From contig JAUIFC010000009.1 in the NCBI GenBank assembly GCA_030429455.1, positions 1 to 47,246 of the forward strand: 47,246 bases of DNA, in the 5' to 3' direction. The DNA is from Bacteroidia bacterium (lineage in GTDB: Bacteria; Bacteroidota; Bacteroidia; Flavobacteriales; Flavobacteriaceae). Shown piece after piece: positions 25,849 through 35,317 of this stretch. The translations under genes were made by a program, and so were the position numbers. How positions within the stretch are numbered: the stretch's first letter is position 1; each line of letters begins with the position of its first letter. The notes under the pieces were generated by a model. The model ran no database searches. It was not told the DNA's origin and worked only from the letters and a program-made list of their open reading frames with translations.

Positions 25849-28419
25849 TTATTGTTCATCTGTAAAAAAGTCATTATTGTTAAAATCGTTACTGTCAAAA
25901 TCTGCAACAATTGGTTCGGGTTCGACGCTGTTATTTTCAATTACAATATTTATGCTCTGTCCATCTGAGCAGCATATATAAGGCAAATAGAAGTCTGCAA
26001 TAATAATTTTTTGGTCTGCATTATCATTTATGGGTTTCCTTCTTGGCGTTCTAAACATATTGTCTGTGATATTCGAGTTAAAATAACTGGCAATCGATGG
26101 GTTGAGGTTATTAAACATGTAACTTGACATATTCTCTTTATAGTCCGATAGTGCCGAATCTATACTTTTAGAACAGTCGTCTTTGTCGCCAATTTTAGTT
26201 ACATTGAGCAGGTATGGATTGTTTGTTTTACGCTTGCGGAGTACATTTTTATTTTTAATTCTTTCGATTAACACATTGGAAAATTGGAATTTTTTCATGT
26301 GTTCTTTTGCAAACTCGAAAAATAAAGGCAACTTAAAAATTGGTGAAGTTTTTGTTTGAAAAATAGAATAATCGCTGTAAACCATAACAAAAGTTCCGCC
26401 TTTAGCCACACCTGCCACATGCTCCAATCCCGGATGATTTTTTGCAAATTCTGATAAAAATGTTGACTTTACACCTCTAATCCATCTGTTGATGGCTTCT
26501 TGGTATATTAGGGTAAAAGCGTCTTCTAAAATAATGGCATTAAAATCGTCCAATCGATTTTCTATTTCCTGAAGTACAGCCGAATTATTATTACGCTGAA
26601 CTAAATCGATACAAGCATTATGTAAAAGGAAAAGATCATTTAAATCCTCCAAGGCATCATAAAACGTTTGGTAGTTTTCCAAAAATTCGGTTAAGTCTTC
26701 AGTGAGTAATGTATTAAATTCGGTTACCGTATTCTCTAGACTATTCAAAAAAGTATCATTAAACAATGGATAATCTTTTTCTACCTTGGATTTGTTCTTT
26801 TTTAACCAATCTACCATAAAGTTTAAGGTGTTGATCAGTTTGGTTTTGGCGAGGTCGTACTCGATTTCCAAATCATCCCAAGCATTCCTATCGTTGTTAA
26901 AAATAATCGTGCGACCGGTATCGTCTACCGCATTGACGCCAACAACTTTAAATGGCAACCTGTAATCTTCTTGCAAGGCTGTTACCTCGGTTAAAGTTTT
27001 CGTATACTCTCGGCCAATATGTCCTTCAATTCTAAAAAAATCATAGTCCTGAATGTCATATTCCAAGGGTTGTGTTACATGCAAAGCTGAGGGATTGTAC
27101 TCCTCAGCATGGTAACTCAAAATGTGTTTGTGTTGGTTTTTCGCCGTAAGTTGAGGAGACCATTTAGCGTTTAGTGCTGTTATATCAGAATAGTACATGG
27201 GAATTGCTTTGTCTGATAATGGAACTTTTCCTAAGTAAGATGGCGTTATTTTGATGCCTTTTTTGGCGACAACTTCAACATTTAAATCAAATGTTCCTAT
27301 CTGTCTGATGAGTTTCTCCAAAAGGCCTTTCAACATATTTTTTGATTCTAAATCTTCTGAAGCAACAACACCAGTTTTGATAAAAGGGCTTCTAAATTTT
27401 AATAAACTGCTGTTTTCTAATATATCTTGTGTCGCAACTTCGGTCGAACCCAAAAGAATGTGGAATGGAAATTCACTCTTGTTAGGGCAACAAAGGCTTG
27501 GATTACAAAGATGAAATTCTGCAATCTCGTTGTATGTTTCGACCAAATCCGACATCCAGTCCCAAACATATTGAAGGTAATTGCCATTTTTATTTTGGTT
27601 GTATACTGATAGAATTCGACCCGAAACCTGATTTAATCTCATATAGTTATCCAAACTTCCAAAGGCATCTCCATAATGATTGTATATATTATTGAAGCTG
27701 GCATTAATCAAAGGAATAGATTTTTCGATTAACCGTTTGTAGGACGAAAAGATATCGGCTACAATTTTCAAATCTTTTTTAGGCACATTATACCTTGGTA
27801 GCACGAGTGCATCAAGATAGATGGTTTCGCAATGATTCAAACTAAACTCTGATTCAAAAAGTAACTCTTTATCCACCAAAAGGGGTCTTACTTTAAAATC
27901 TAATCGCTTGCCTTTGTCATCGCAATCCAAGGCAACACAATTTTTAACATCGACAAGAACAGTTTCAACCAAAAGCATGACTACTTTATTCTCCAATATG
28001 GCAGCAGTAAGAGGTTGTTTGCCATCGTCCTCGGAATTAGAGGCCAGTAGTTCCATCGAATTTTCAAACACTTGGTACCTATTGGCGTATTGATACATTT
28101 CTTCTAAATAATTCAAATCATCGTTGATCGAAGGTGTTAAAAAATTCTCTGATAGATTTACGGTTTTAAAGTGTGTAAAGGTTTGAGCCTCAAAGGGAAT
28201 AAGATAGCCTAAAGACGTTACGCCAACGCCACAGTTGATATGTATGCTTGTATTTGAGGGTTTGGAAATTTCCATTCCGCATACCAACCCCATGCCTAAT
28301 AACTGAAGTCTGGAAAGACGATCCTGCTCTTCTAAATAGCTAATAAATTTATTTAAGTGCTTTTGACTTAATACTTGATCGGCTTCAAAAATGGGATAGC
28401 TGTTATTGAGTAATGTCAT
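25849..28419 (-). CDS. Unknown 856-aa eCIS-locus protein, possible baseplate periphery or fibre component
   Basis: An 856-aa protein without a recognised domain. The first 90 residues are distinctive: FEADQVLSQKHLNKFISYL, then EEQDRLSRLQLLGMGLVCGMEI, and INCGVGVTSLGYLIPFEA, which resembles the small β-domain at the start of phage baseplate-peripheral or fibre proteins. A CNPSLCCPNKSE cluster lies near residue 309-321. A long helical, Asp- and Asn-rich middle (about 540-680) may form coiled coils, and the last 60 residues are acidic and low in complexity. The ATG overlaps the stop of the preceding wedge gene (ATGA), so it is translated in step with the baseplate. Similar proteins appear in Bacteroidota eCIS loci, but no function is known to me. 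Confidence 0.6.
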   Translation of the reverse strand: MTLLNNSYPIFEADQVLSQKHLNKFISYLEEQDRLSRLQLLGMGLVCGMEISKPSNTSIHINCGVGVTSLGYLIPFEAQTFTHFKTVNLSENFLTPSINDDLNYLEEMYQYANRYQVFENSMELLASNSEDDGKQPLTAAILENKVVMLLVETVLVDVKNCVALDCDDKGKRLDFKVRPLLVDKELLFESEFSLNHCETIYLDALVLPRYNVPKKDLKIVADIFSSYKRLIEKSIPLINASFNNIYNHYGDAFGSLDNYMRLNQVSGRILSVYNQNKNGNYLQYVWDWMSDLVETYNEIAEFHLCNPSLCCPNKSEFPFHILLGSTEVATQDILENSSLLKFRSPFIKTGVVASEDLESKNMLKGLLEKLIRQIGTFDLNVEVVAKKGIKITPSYLGKVPLSDKAIPMYYSDITALNAKWSPQLTAKNQHKHILSYHAEEYNPSALHVTQPLEYDIQDYDFFRIEGHIGREYTKTLTEVTALQEDYRLPFKVVGVNAVDDTGRTIIFNNDRNAWDDLEIEYDLAKTKLINTLNFMVDWLKKNKSKVEKDYPLFNDTFLNSLENTVTEFNTLLTEDLTEFLENYQTFYDALEDLNDLFLLHNACIDLVQRNNNSAVLQEIENRLDDFNAIILEDAFTLIYQEAINRWIRGVKSTFLSEFAKNHPGLEHVAGVAKGGTFVMVYSDYSIFQTKTSPIFKLPLFFEFAKEHMKKFQFSNVLIERIKNKNVLRKRKTNNPYLLNVTKIGDKDDCSKSIDSALSDYKENMSSYMFNNLNPSIASYFNSNITDNMFRTPRRKPINDNADQKIIIADFYLPYICCSDGQSINIVIENNSVEPEPIVADFDSNDFNNNDFFTDEQ

Positions 28420-31400
28420 GGGTCAATATTTTTAAGCGTTCCTAATGAACTATTGTTTAAAATAATTGGGTTATCTAATTCACTTTCTTTACAATCGTAA
28501 AGCGTGCCTCCATCATATATCGTGTTTAATTGCTTTAATGCTGAAATCAGTTGAGAAAGCGATTGATTGTAAGTTGCTTTCTCAGTGTTATCTAGGTCTT
28601 CCATACCATGATTAGTCTTCAAATCCTGGTATGCTTTTATCCATGTTTGATATGCTTTTTGAAACACCACCATGTCTTCACGACCCACCCAACAAATCTT
28701 CAGCAAACAATGTGCAGGTGCTTCTTGACGGCATAAGGTTTCCGCATATTCTCTAAAATACCTGTTTCTGAATCTTGCTAACCAACCTGGGAGCACAAGA
28801 GTTGCTTTAAACGAGTATGGATCCTTGTGGTCTTCGGAATTACAATCATCATTCAAACACACCGTTAGCAAATCTTCGTCCGAAGAACTTTCGTCTATAA
28901 TGAGTGGTCTTAATAACATATGTTCAAGGAGGTAAAAGTTTTCCAAATGAGAATTGAGTGCCTGATAAAGCTTGGCTATAAACGCTTTTGCCTCGTTTTC
29001 TGTATCAAAAGCTTTCTCCAACTTGGCAATCTTTTTTTCATCATTATTCACTACATAAATGTACGAATTTGAATAGGTGTCTACTCTGTACGCACTTATG
29101 GTATGTAGAAGTTCTTGAGCCAAGTTCCAATGTTGTTCTAAAGGCAACGCCACTGAGCTTAACAATTTGAATTTCAGTTCTCCAATATCTGTGGTATATG
29201 TCCAGGTGTTTTTAGGTTCAGTTTCTGCTATATCACCCAATTGGATAGAATTGATTCCCAATAGGGCTGAAATCCTGCTTTCGTAACCACCTCTTTTTTC
29301 CATTTGCCATGGGAAAAGTGTATCCTCAGTTTTTGCTTGGCAGTAATTTATACCTAAACCACGCTCATAGCTTAATTGAGGATATTGTGCTAGGAAACGC
29401 TGTTTGTCTTCAATTAATTCTTTGTTTTGTAATTTGAATTCGGCAAAACCTCGAGCATTCTGCTGTATCCTATGCGTCATCAACACATAATCGTTAAAAG
29501 ATTCTCCAAAACGTGCTATTAAATGGTCTAAAACTCGATTTCTTCTGTCAAAATAGTTGGTTTCTGATTCGTAAATAGATCTGTCTGCGTTGTTTGCTCC
29601 ATCTCGTAAAACACTTATAAAATCTTCGCTATAGGCTTCATTTGCAAAATATTTGTCATCAATACCGTGAATGTCCTCTAGAAGTTTAGGAAAATAGGTT
29701 TTGTCGATATCTTTAAGGTCAAATAGATTTTTGGCATGGTATAACTGATTAAAGAAATCTGCCAAAAGCTGATCGAAATGAAGTAAATAGGCTTTTAACT
29801 GTTTTGCCTGTGCTTTTCTGAGGTTGGAGCTCGTGGACAATACTTGTCCTTCTCCTATGCCATAAACTTCAGGAAAATCGTTTTGAATACTATAATACTC
29901 ATCAAGTTGATAATGTTTTCCATTTGGTATCGAAAAATCATTTTCTGCATTTTCGAGCTTAAGGCTATTGTTTTCTGTTTTTAGATGTATAATACCTTGG
30001 CTAAGTTCTAAACCAGAAGCTTCTGGAATGATGAAAGGAATCCCATCTCTAAACAAAAGTAATTTAGATTTTTCGTAAGAAAATACAGCTCTTTTTTCTC
30101 CATCTATACTCAAACACCAAGGTTGATTGCTTGAGCCTTCAATGGGTTTTCCATGATTGTCGTAAGCTGTTAGAAGTAAGTTCTTTACAGATTTTACGCC
30201 AGAAATATCTATAATAGAGGCGATTATGTCAGAGGCATGGATGCAATCTGTTAAATCTGTGCTCAATACATCTTCTTCCAATAGAAAACCATGTTTTAAA
30301 GAAGGACCGCTAAATATTTCTCTTGGCGACTTGCCCATATTGAGCATATCGCTTAATGTATAAAATGGAATAGACGGCGATAAAATTTGATCGACAGCCT
30401 GATTAATTTTCGCTAAAACTTCTTCTGCATCTGTTCCATTTTCCAATTCGATATCGGCGCAAATGCCAATTTCTACATTTTTGACAGTTTCCACACACAA
30501 CCAATCTTCGCAAAGGTTTCTATTTTCGACGAGTACGTTATTGATTGTATTGAAAACGTCTGATACTTTTTGCTTTTTTTGTGCGAGTCTGTCGATTACG
30601 TCACAAATGGTTCTTTCAACACTGAAATAGTCTTTTACTAAACCTAGTTCAGATGGATCTTTACATTTAAAAAACAGGTCCAAAGTCTGGTCATTGTCAT
30701 AACTTCTTTTTACTGTAATTTTTAATGTATCATTACTTATTTCAGATACTTCCTTGAATTCTATTTTCGTAGGCTTGTTCATCAGCTTAAGCTTATCTGC
30801 TTTAGCATGATTCCATGTGTCAAATTCCAAGGTTACGTCCACTTCAACATAAGTGCTGTCGGCGTCTAACCAAGCATATTGCAATCCAACGTCATTTAAT
30901 TCTCCCAACGTCAAATCACTGCTTAATTCGATGACTACTTTGCTCAGACCTCTTATCGCTAATCTGTCTAGCGAATTACCGTATTTGTCATGTGTCTTTA
31001 AACTTAATTTATCTTCTTTAGGGTTTATGTATATGGGAATTTCGCTACCTAAAGGCAAATGATATCCTAACCTGTTTGTTTCAGATTTACTGTGTATAAT
31101 CCAAGCATTGTTTACACCTTCAATATCTATAAGTGCTTTTCTATAATCCAAAGCTGTAAGAGGAGCATTGGTCAAAATTTCTTTTGCAGTAAAAAAAGAT
31201 GTATTGTCAATTTTACCTTCTTTATTTGCTAGTAGATCTTCTATTTTAAAATTGGTTCTGTAGCCTAATTCTGTGAGCGCATAACACAGAACTTCCAGAA
31301 TAGTAATGCCAGGATCATGGGCATTGTAGTCTGTCCATAGTTCATGCGCTAAAGATTCTATATGCTTTAAGCCTTCTTTTCTCAGAAACTCATAATCCTC

Positions 31401-31448
31401 AACAGGTTTAAGGATTCTTGCTTTGTCTATGTAAAAATCTGTTTTCAT
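28416..31448 (-). CDS. eCIS baseplate wedge protein (Afp12-like)
   Basis: A predicted 1010-aa protein. The N-terminal block YEFLRKEGLKHIESLAHELWTDYNAHDPGITILEVLCYALTELGYRTNF is the hallmark of gp6/gpJ-like baseplate wedge proteins in AFP-type particles. The segment ALTALDYRKALIDIEGVNNAWI marks the following J-type domain. The β-rich middle and a C-terminal domain containing GRFRNRYFREY-like and HCLLKICWVG motifs are as in relatives. The start ATG at 31448 lies in an ATGA overlap with the stop of the upstream wedge gene; the longer frame to 31457 begins with TTG. Together with the Afp11-like protein it should form the heterodimeric wedge around the spike. Confidence 0.85.
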   Translation of the reverse strand: MKTDFYIDKARILKPVEDYEFLRKEGLKHIESLAHELWTDYNAHDPGITILEVLCYALTELGYRTNFKIEDLLANKEGKIDNTSFFTAKEILTNAPLTALDYRKALIDIEGVNNAWIIHSKSETNRLGYHLPLGSEIPIYINPKEDKLSLKTHDKYGNSLDRLAIRGLSKVVIELSSDLTLGELNDVGLQYAWLDADSTYVEVDVTLEFDTWNHAKADKLKLMNKPTKIEFKEVSEISNDTLKITVKRSYDNDQTLDLFFKCKDPSELGLVKDYFSVERTICDVIDRLAQKKQKVSDVFNTINNVLVENRNLCEDWLCVETVKNVEIGICADIELENGTDAEEVLAKINQAVDQILSPSIPFYTLSDMLNMGKSPREIFSGPSLKHGFLLEEDVLSTDLTDCIHASDIIASIIDISGVKSVKNLLLTAYDNHGKPIEGSSNQPWCLSIDGEKRAVFSYEKSKLLLFRDGIPFIIPEASGLELSQGIIHLKTENNSLKLENAENDFSIPNGKHYQLDEYYSIQNDFPEVYGIGEGQVLSTSSNLRKAQAKQLKAYLLHFDQLLADFFNQLYHAKNLFDLKDIDKTYFPKLLEDIHGIDDKYFANEAYSEDFISVLRDGANNADRSIYESETNYFDRRNRVLDHLIARFGESFNDYVLMTHRIQQNARGFAEFKLQNKELIEDKQRFLAQYPQLSYERGLGINYCQAKTEDTLFPWQMEKRGGYESRISALLGINSIQLGDIAETEPKNTWTYTTDIGELKFKLLSSVALPLEQHWNLAQELLHTISAYRVDTYSNSYIYVVNNDEKKIAKLEKAFDTENEAKAFIAKLYQALNSHLENFYLLEHMLLRPLIIDESSSDEDLLTVCLNDDCNSEDHKDPYSFKATLVLPGWLARFRNRYFREYAETLCRQEAPAHCLLKICWVGREDMVVFQKAYQTWIKAYQDLKTNHGMEDLDNTEKATYNQSLSQLISALKQLNTIYDGGTLYDCKESELDNPIILNNSSLGTLKNIDP

Positions 31449-34400
31449 GAGCAACAACTGGTTATCGGTAAAATGTCATGAGTATCTGGAATAAACAAGC
31501 TATACACAGATTTTGGAACAATGTTATCTATGTCGCTCATTGTTTGAGCAATTTGGTCTGAACTTTCTTCTAAAATAAAATGGTCCACTTTAAAATCTGA
31601 CAAATAATCTACAAAAGACTGTTGTTCAATGAGATGAATTAAAGTTGATTTATTCAGTTGTTTTTGAAAGTTTACATTGGCATTTTCATTGTAAGCCCAT
31701 GGACTCAAAAATGCATTGATGGTATTTTGTAATTGTTGATCATATAAGTTAAGGTCAGCTCCAGGAACCTCTACATACTTTACATTAAATCGAAGTTTGA
31801 GTTTTTCCAATTTAGGCGCTTTAACAGCTAATCTTACATGAGGACTTGTTCTTGAACTAATGAAACTTTTTATCCGTTTCATGGTATCCAGACCAACTAA
31901 GGGTTGGTTGGATATTTTGGTTTTAGCAACTGGGATTAAAGTGACATATCCGGCACTGCTATTGTTTATTTCAAGACTATCATACCTGTAATGGTTTAAA
32001 CATTTTACCTGATGCACTTCTGGAAAATGGTCTAACACAAGCTTTTCGTAATCCCAAATACTAATCGCTCTGCCTTTATGCCTTAATCTCTCGCTTGTTC
32101 TTTGGTAAAAACGATTTTGGTCTTCTTTGGCTTTGCCAGAAAAAGAGCGGTAAGGCTGATTAATTTTTTTAATATGGGGATTTGCAGACTTTAGTTTTGA
32201 GATTGCGCCTTCTTCCGTATGTTCGATAAAGTCTGTGCCTTGAGATTCATAATCAACAAGGTTTGCTTTTAGTGCTTGGTTGTGAATGCCTATCAATTTA
32301 CAAACGGCATCAATACGTGTTGACGCTTGTATTTTGATCCACCAACAATCAGAAGGCCATTCGGTTTGTTCATTTAGCTTTAGATCAAAAGGACTATTTA
32401 AAGTTACGATTCCAGACTGTGTCAGTCCATTTGTGGCATCATGGATGTTATTATTTTCAAAGTCTCTCCATTCTTTACCATGAAGGTATTTCCAGTTTAG
32501 GTCGATGGCCTCTTGTCTTGGATTTGCTGTACCATCAGCGACCTGAAACAATAAGTTTAGCGCATTTCCATCTTTTATGTCTTTTACTCCAATAAAAAGC
32601 TCTCCTTCGTTCGTATAGGAAGGTAAAATTTGCATTCTGTCGGCTTTAAATGTTGAATAGCCTTTAGGATAAATTTGAAACAGCTTACTGCTACTAGAGC
32701 TCGCTGTATTGGAAACTGTAAACACACTAAAAGGAGTCGTATATTCAAAAGAAATATCCAATATATTAGGCACGTATGGCAAAGCTGTGCTTCCTTTTGC
32801 TTTTGATGCGGTAATGAAATTATTTAAAAATGTGTTTTTATCATAAGCAGAGGAATTCAGGGTAAACTTCATAAAACCATTCGTGTCTTCAGGAGTTAGA
32901 GGTTCATCATCTGTAAAATCAAATGAAGATGTAGGATTAAGAAGTGGCACAAAGGTATCTTCCCTTAAAATTATTGTGTCTGTCCAAGTACCATTTTTAA
33001 GGATTTCAAAATCAGATAGAGTGCGGAGATTAATATTATCATCAGCTAAATCCATTTTGATAATAAACTTTCCAGAAAAAATATTTTTCTGAAAAAACTC
33101 CTTACAAGCGAATATGAGTGTATTCCCGTTTTTAGGTATAGACCCAAAAGGCTCAAAACTTTTGGTATGATCGATTTCGCCAGTGTTGTTATATAGTTTA
33201 AAGTGTTTATAATTAGTAACGCTTACGGAAATTTTTATTTTCTGAAAAGGAGGATTGTAGGCTATATTCCCAGATTTACTCAATATCTTTAAAACAGGAA
33301 ATGTGGTATTCAAAGCAACGCCTTTATGAATTTCTGCATTAAATGGGATAATGCCTTTTTCTTCACTTGGAATGGTTAGTGTTATAATGCCTGCTTCAAA
33401 GTCTGCGTTTGCTTTATACCAGCCATCTTGTGCGGTAAGATAAAATTCATAGTCCTCTGGAGGGATATGAATGATGTCATCTGCAGAATCATTGAATGTT
33501 AATTTAATAACGCGATGTCCACCTCTCAAGTACAACATAGGCGATGCCAATGCAAACCCAATTTGATTGTAAACGGATTCGTTAGGAAAGGCATTCCATT
33601 GCTCGCCCGTTGCATTTAAATGGGAAAGCTCTTGAAAATAATAGGTGTTGTCTTTTACACTACTGCCATATATATGTTCAACTTTTGCTTGGTTTATGGC
33701 GACATCAGCGGTACTTTCATAATACTTATTTCGACCTTGACTGTCTTTTCCAGCTAAAAAAACACTGCCTTTTTCAATTAAAAACGAAGACCTGTTTTTA
33801 TGAGGTTCAATACATAAATGAACCGAGTCGGGCGTTGCTTTTTCAGGATAAAGGTGTAGTATTTTGTTGTAGTAAAAGTCTAAATGACGTTTGGTAAATT
33901 GATTAAGGTTTTCTTGAGCATAGCCAAATAATTTTAAAAATGCCAAGTACAAGGCGTACTGTGGTGAATGTTTTGGATAAGACTCCAAATTAATTTGGAT
34001 TTGTTTTTCGCATCTTCTTTTCCATTGATGTAACAAGCCAAAAACGTTTTGAACCTTTTTGTTAAACAAATGGTGTTGAAGTGTAAATAGTAAATCTGTA
34101 GAAGCAGATAATTCCCTTTTAATTGCTTCTAAAACACGACTTAAACCATTTTGTGTGTTTTTGAAATAGCTTTTAACTTCAAAATCGTTTGGCAGTTGTC
34201 CTATTTTTTCAAGAAGATTATCGACAATAGATGTCATATTGTGGAAGAAAGGCAGCACCACTTCCTTTTGCTCTTCTAGATTTTCAATAAATAGCAACTC
34301 TCTCTTTTTTAATTGAAATTCTTGACTAAGAGCAGTGATATCCAATTGGGCAATTTGTGCCAAAATTGATGTTGTTTCCCACTGAAAAAAACTATCCCAT

Positions 34401-34591
34401 TTGCCAGTAACAATATTATTGTTGTCAAAAAAATTAATCTGCTTGGACAGTGCATTCGTGCTTTCAATAAGATCCTTAATTGTGCGTTCGTCAAGATGAA
34501 TTGAGTCTGGCGAAAGCGCATTAAGCATTCTGTTGGATTGATTGCTTCCAGTTTTTTTATGTGTCGCTATGTCTGTTTCGCAATTGGTCAT
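31445..34591 (-). CDS. eCIS baseplate wedge protein (Afp11/gpJ-like)
   Basis: A 1048-aa protein. A helical N-terminal region (about 1-240) carries KHSPQYALYLAFLKLFGYAQENLNQFTKRHLDFYYNKILHL, conserved in Afp11-type wedges. A β-rich middle follows. The C-terminal third holds the J-domain signature FYQRTSERLRHKGRAISIWDYEKLVLDHFPEVHQVKCLNH, which marks baseplate J-like proteins and precedes a strand-rich cap. The length is normal for Bacteroidota members. It is encoded 8 bp after the gp25-like gene and overlaps the Afp12-like gene by 4 bp, as expected for partners made in equal amounts. Confidence 0.88.
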   Translation of the reverse strand: MTNCETDIATHKKTGSNQSNRMLNALSPDSIHLDERTIKDLIESTNALSKQINFFDNNNIVTGKWDSFFQWETTSILAQIAQLDITALSQEFQLKKRELLFIENLEEQKEVVLPFFHNMTSIVDNLLEKIGQLPNDFEVKSYFKNTQNGLSRVLEAIKRELSASTDLLFTLQHHLFNKKVQNVFGLLHQWKRRCEKQIQINLESYPKHSPQYALYLAFLKLFGYAQENLNQFTKRHLDFYYNKILHLYPEKATPDSVHLCIEPHKNRSSFLIEKGSVFLAGKDSQGRNKYYESTADVAINQAKVEHIYGSSVKDNTYYFQELSHLNATGEQWNAFPNESVYNQIGFALASPMLYLRGGHRVIKLTFNDSADDIIHIPPEDYEFYLTAQDGWYKANADFEAGIITLTIPSEEKGIIPFNAEIHKGVALNTTFPVLKILSKSGNIAYNPPFQKIKISVSVTNYKHFKLYNNTGEIDHTKSFEPFGSIPKNGNTLIFACKEFFQKNIFSGKFIIKMDLADDNINLRTLSDFEILKNGTWTDTIILREDTFVPLLNPTSSFDFTDDEPLTPEDTNGFMKFTLNSSAYDKNTFLNNFITASKAKGSTALPYVPNILDISFEYTTPFSVFTVSNTASSSSSKLFQIYPKGYSTFKADRMQILPSYTNEGELFIGVKDIKDGNALNLLFQVADGTANPRQEAIDLNWKYLHGKEWRDFENNNIHDATNGLTQSGIVTLNSPFDLKLNEQTEWPSDCWWIKIQASTRIDAVCKLIGIHNQALKANLVDYESQGTDFIEHTEEGAISKLKSANPHIKKINQPYRSFSGKAKEDQNRFYQRTSERLRHKGRAISIWDYEKLVLDHFPEVHQVKCLNHYRYDSLEINNSSAGYVTLIPVAKTKISNQPLVGLDTMKRIKSFISSRTSPHVRLAVKAPKLEKLKLRFNVKYVEVPGADLNLYDQQLQNTINAFLSPWAYNENANVNFQKQLNKSTLIHLIEQQSFVDYLSDFKVDHFILEESSDQIAQTMSDIDNIVPKSVYSLFIPDTHDILPITSCCS

Positions 34592-34599
34592 ATTGCAAG

Positions 34600-35013
34600 T
34601 TAAGTTTTGATATATGTTCCTTCTTTAATATAAAATGGATGCACATAGTTGAACCTTGAATTTGTTGTTCTTATTTTGTATTGAAGTTGAATATGTATCA
34701 CTCCTTCTTCGGCTTTTGGACTGGTAAAGAAAATGTGTTCAAGGTCAATTCTCGGCTCATAGAGTAGAATCGCTTTTTTGATAATGCTCTTTAATTTGGT
34801 TAAAAAAGTAACTGTAATATTTTCAAATGGTAGCACATTTATTCCGCAGCCGTATTCGGACAAGAGCACGCGTTCACCTAAGCGTGTTGACATCAAAATA
34901 TGAAGACTTTGTCTGATGTCTTCTTCGTCACTTACCGTTTCCACCGTTCTTTTATGTGGATTGAATGTTGGCGGAAAACTCCAGCCAGTTCCTAAAAAAT
35001 TGTCTTTACTCAT
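34600..35013 (-). CDS. eCIS gp25-like baseplate wedge protein
   Basis: A 137-aa member of the GPW/gp25 family (Afp9-like). Markers are the N-terminal LGTGWSFPPTFN and the conserved helix EEDIRQSLHILMSTRLGERVLLSEYGCGINVLPFE, which contains the LxxxxGERxxxxxYG core, followed by the strands LEHIFFTSPKAEEGVIHIQLQYKIR. In phages and CIS particles this small protein joins the wedge to the sheath and initiates contraction. It is transcribed 11 bp after the PAAR gene and 8 bp before the Afp11-like gene. Confidence 0.93.
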   Translation of the reverse strand: MSKDNFLGTGWSFPPTFNPHKRTVETVSDEEDIRQSLHILMSTRLGERVLLSEYGCGINVLPFENITVTFLTKLKSIIKKAILLYEPRIDLEHIFFTSPKAEEGVIHIQLQYKIRTTNSRFNYVHPFYIKEGTYIKT

Positions 35014-35024
35014 CCTTTAATTTT

Positions 35025-35315
35025 TTAACCTCCAATTAATACCGTTGGACAACCCATGATGATACTTCCTCCATGCGCGGTGGAATCTCCCATTCTTGCT
35101 GCTGGACTTCCAGAAATCAACACACTAGAAGAACCTTTGATAATCGTATCCGTTGGTCCAACACAAACACAAGAATCGCCTACAACAGCTGCAGGCAATC
35201 CACCAATCAACACTGTCGAATTTGCACCTGGTAAAATTGGGCCACCAACATGAGGTTTTGGCCCATCGGACATTGGACATACATGCATATCGCTTACTCT
35301 TGCGGCATTTGGCAT
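35025..35315 (-). CDS. PAAR spike-tip protein
   Basis: A predicted 96-aa PAAR-repeat protein. The pattern is regular: PNAARVSDMHVCPMSDG, GGPILPGANSTVLIGGLPAAVVGDSC, GSSSVLISGSPAARMGDSTAHGG and a final GCPTVLIGG. Repeats of V-L-I-x-G-x-P-A-A and His/Cys positions that bind one zinc ion are typical. It forms the sharp tip on the VgrG-like spike. The start ATG at 35315 is preferred; the longer frame to 35321 begins with TTG and overlaps the VgrG-like stop. No effector domain is fused, so the cargo is separate. Confidence 0.93.
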   Translation of the reverse strand: MPNAARVSDMHVCPMSDGPKPHVGGPILPGANSTVLIGGLPAAVVGDSCVCVGPTDTIIKGSSSVLISGSPAARMGDSTAHGGSIIMGCPTVLIGG

Positions 35316-35317
35316 AA

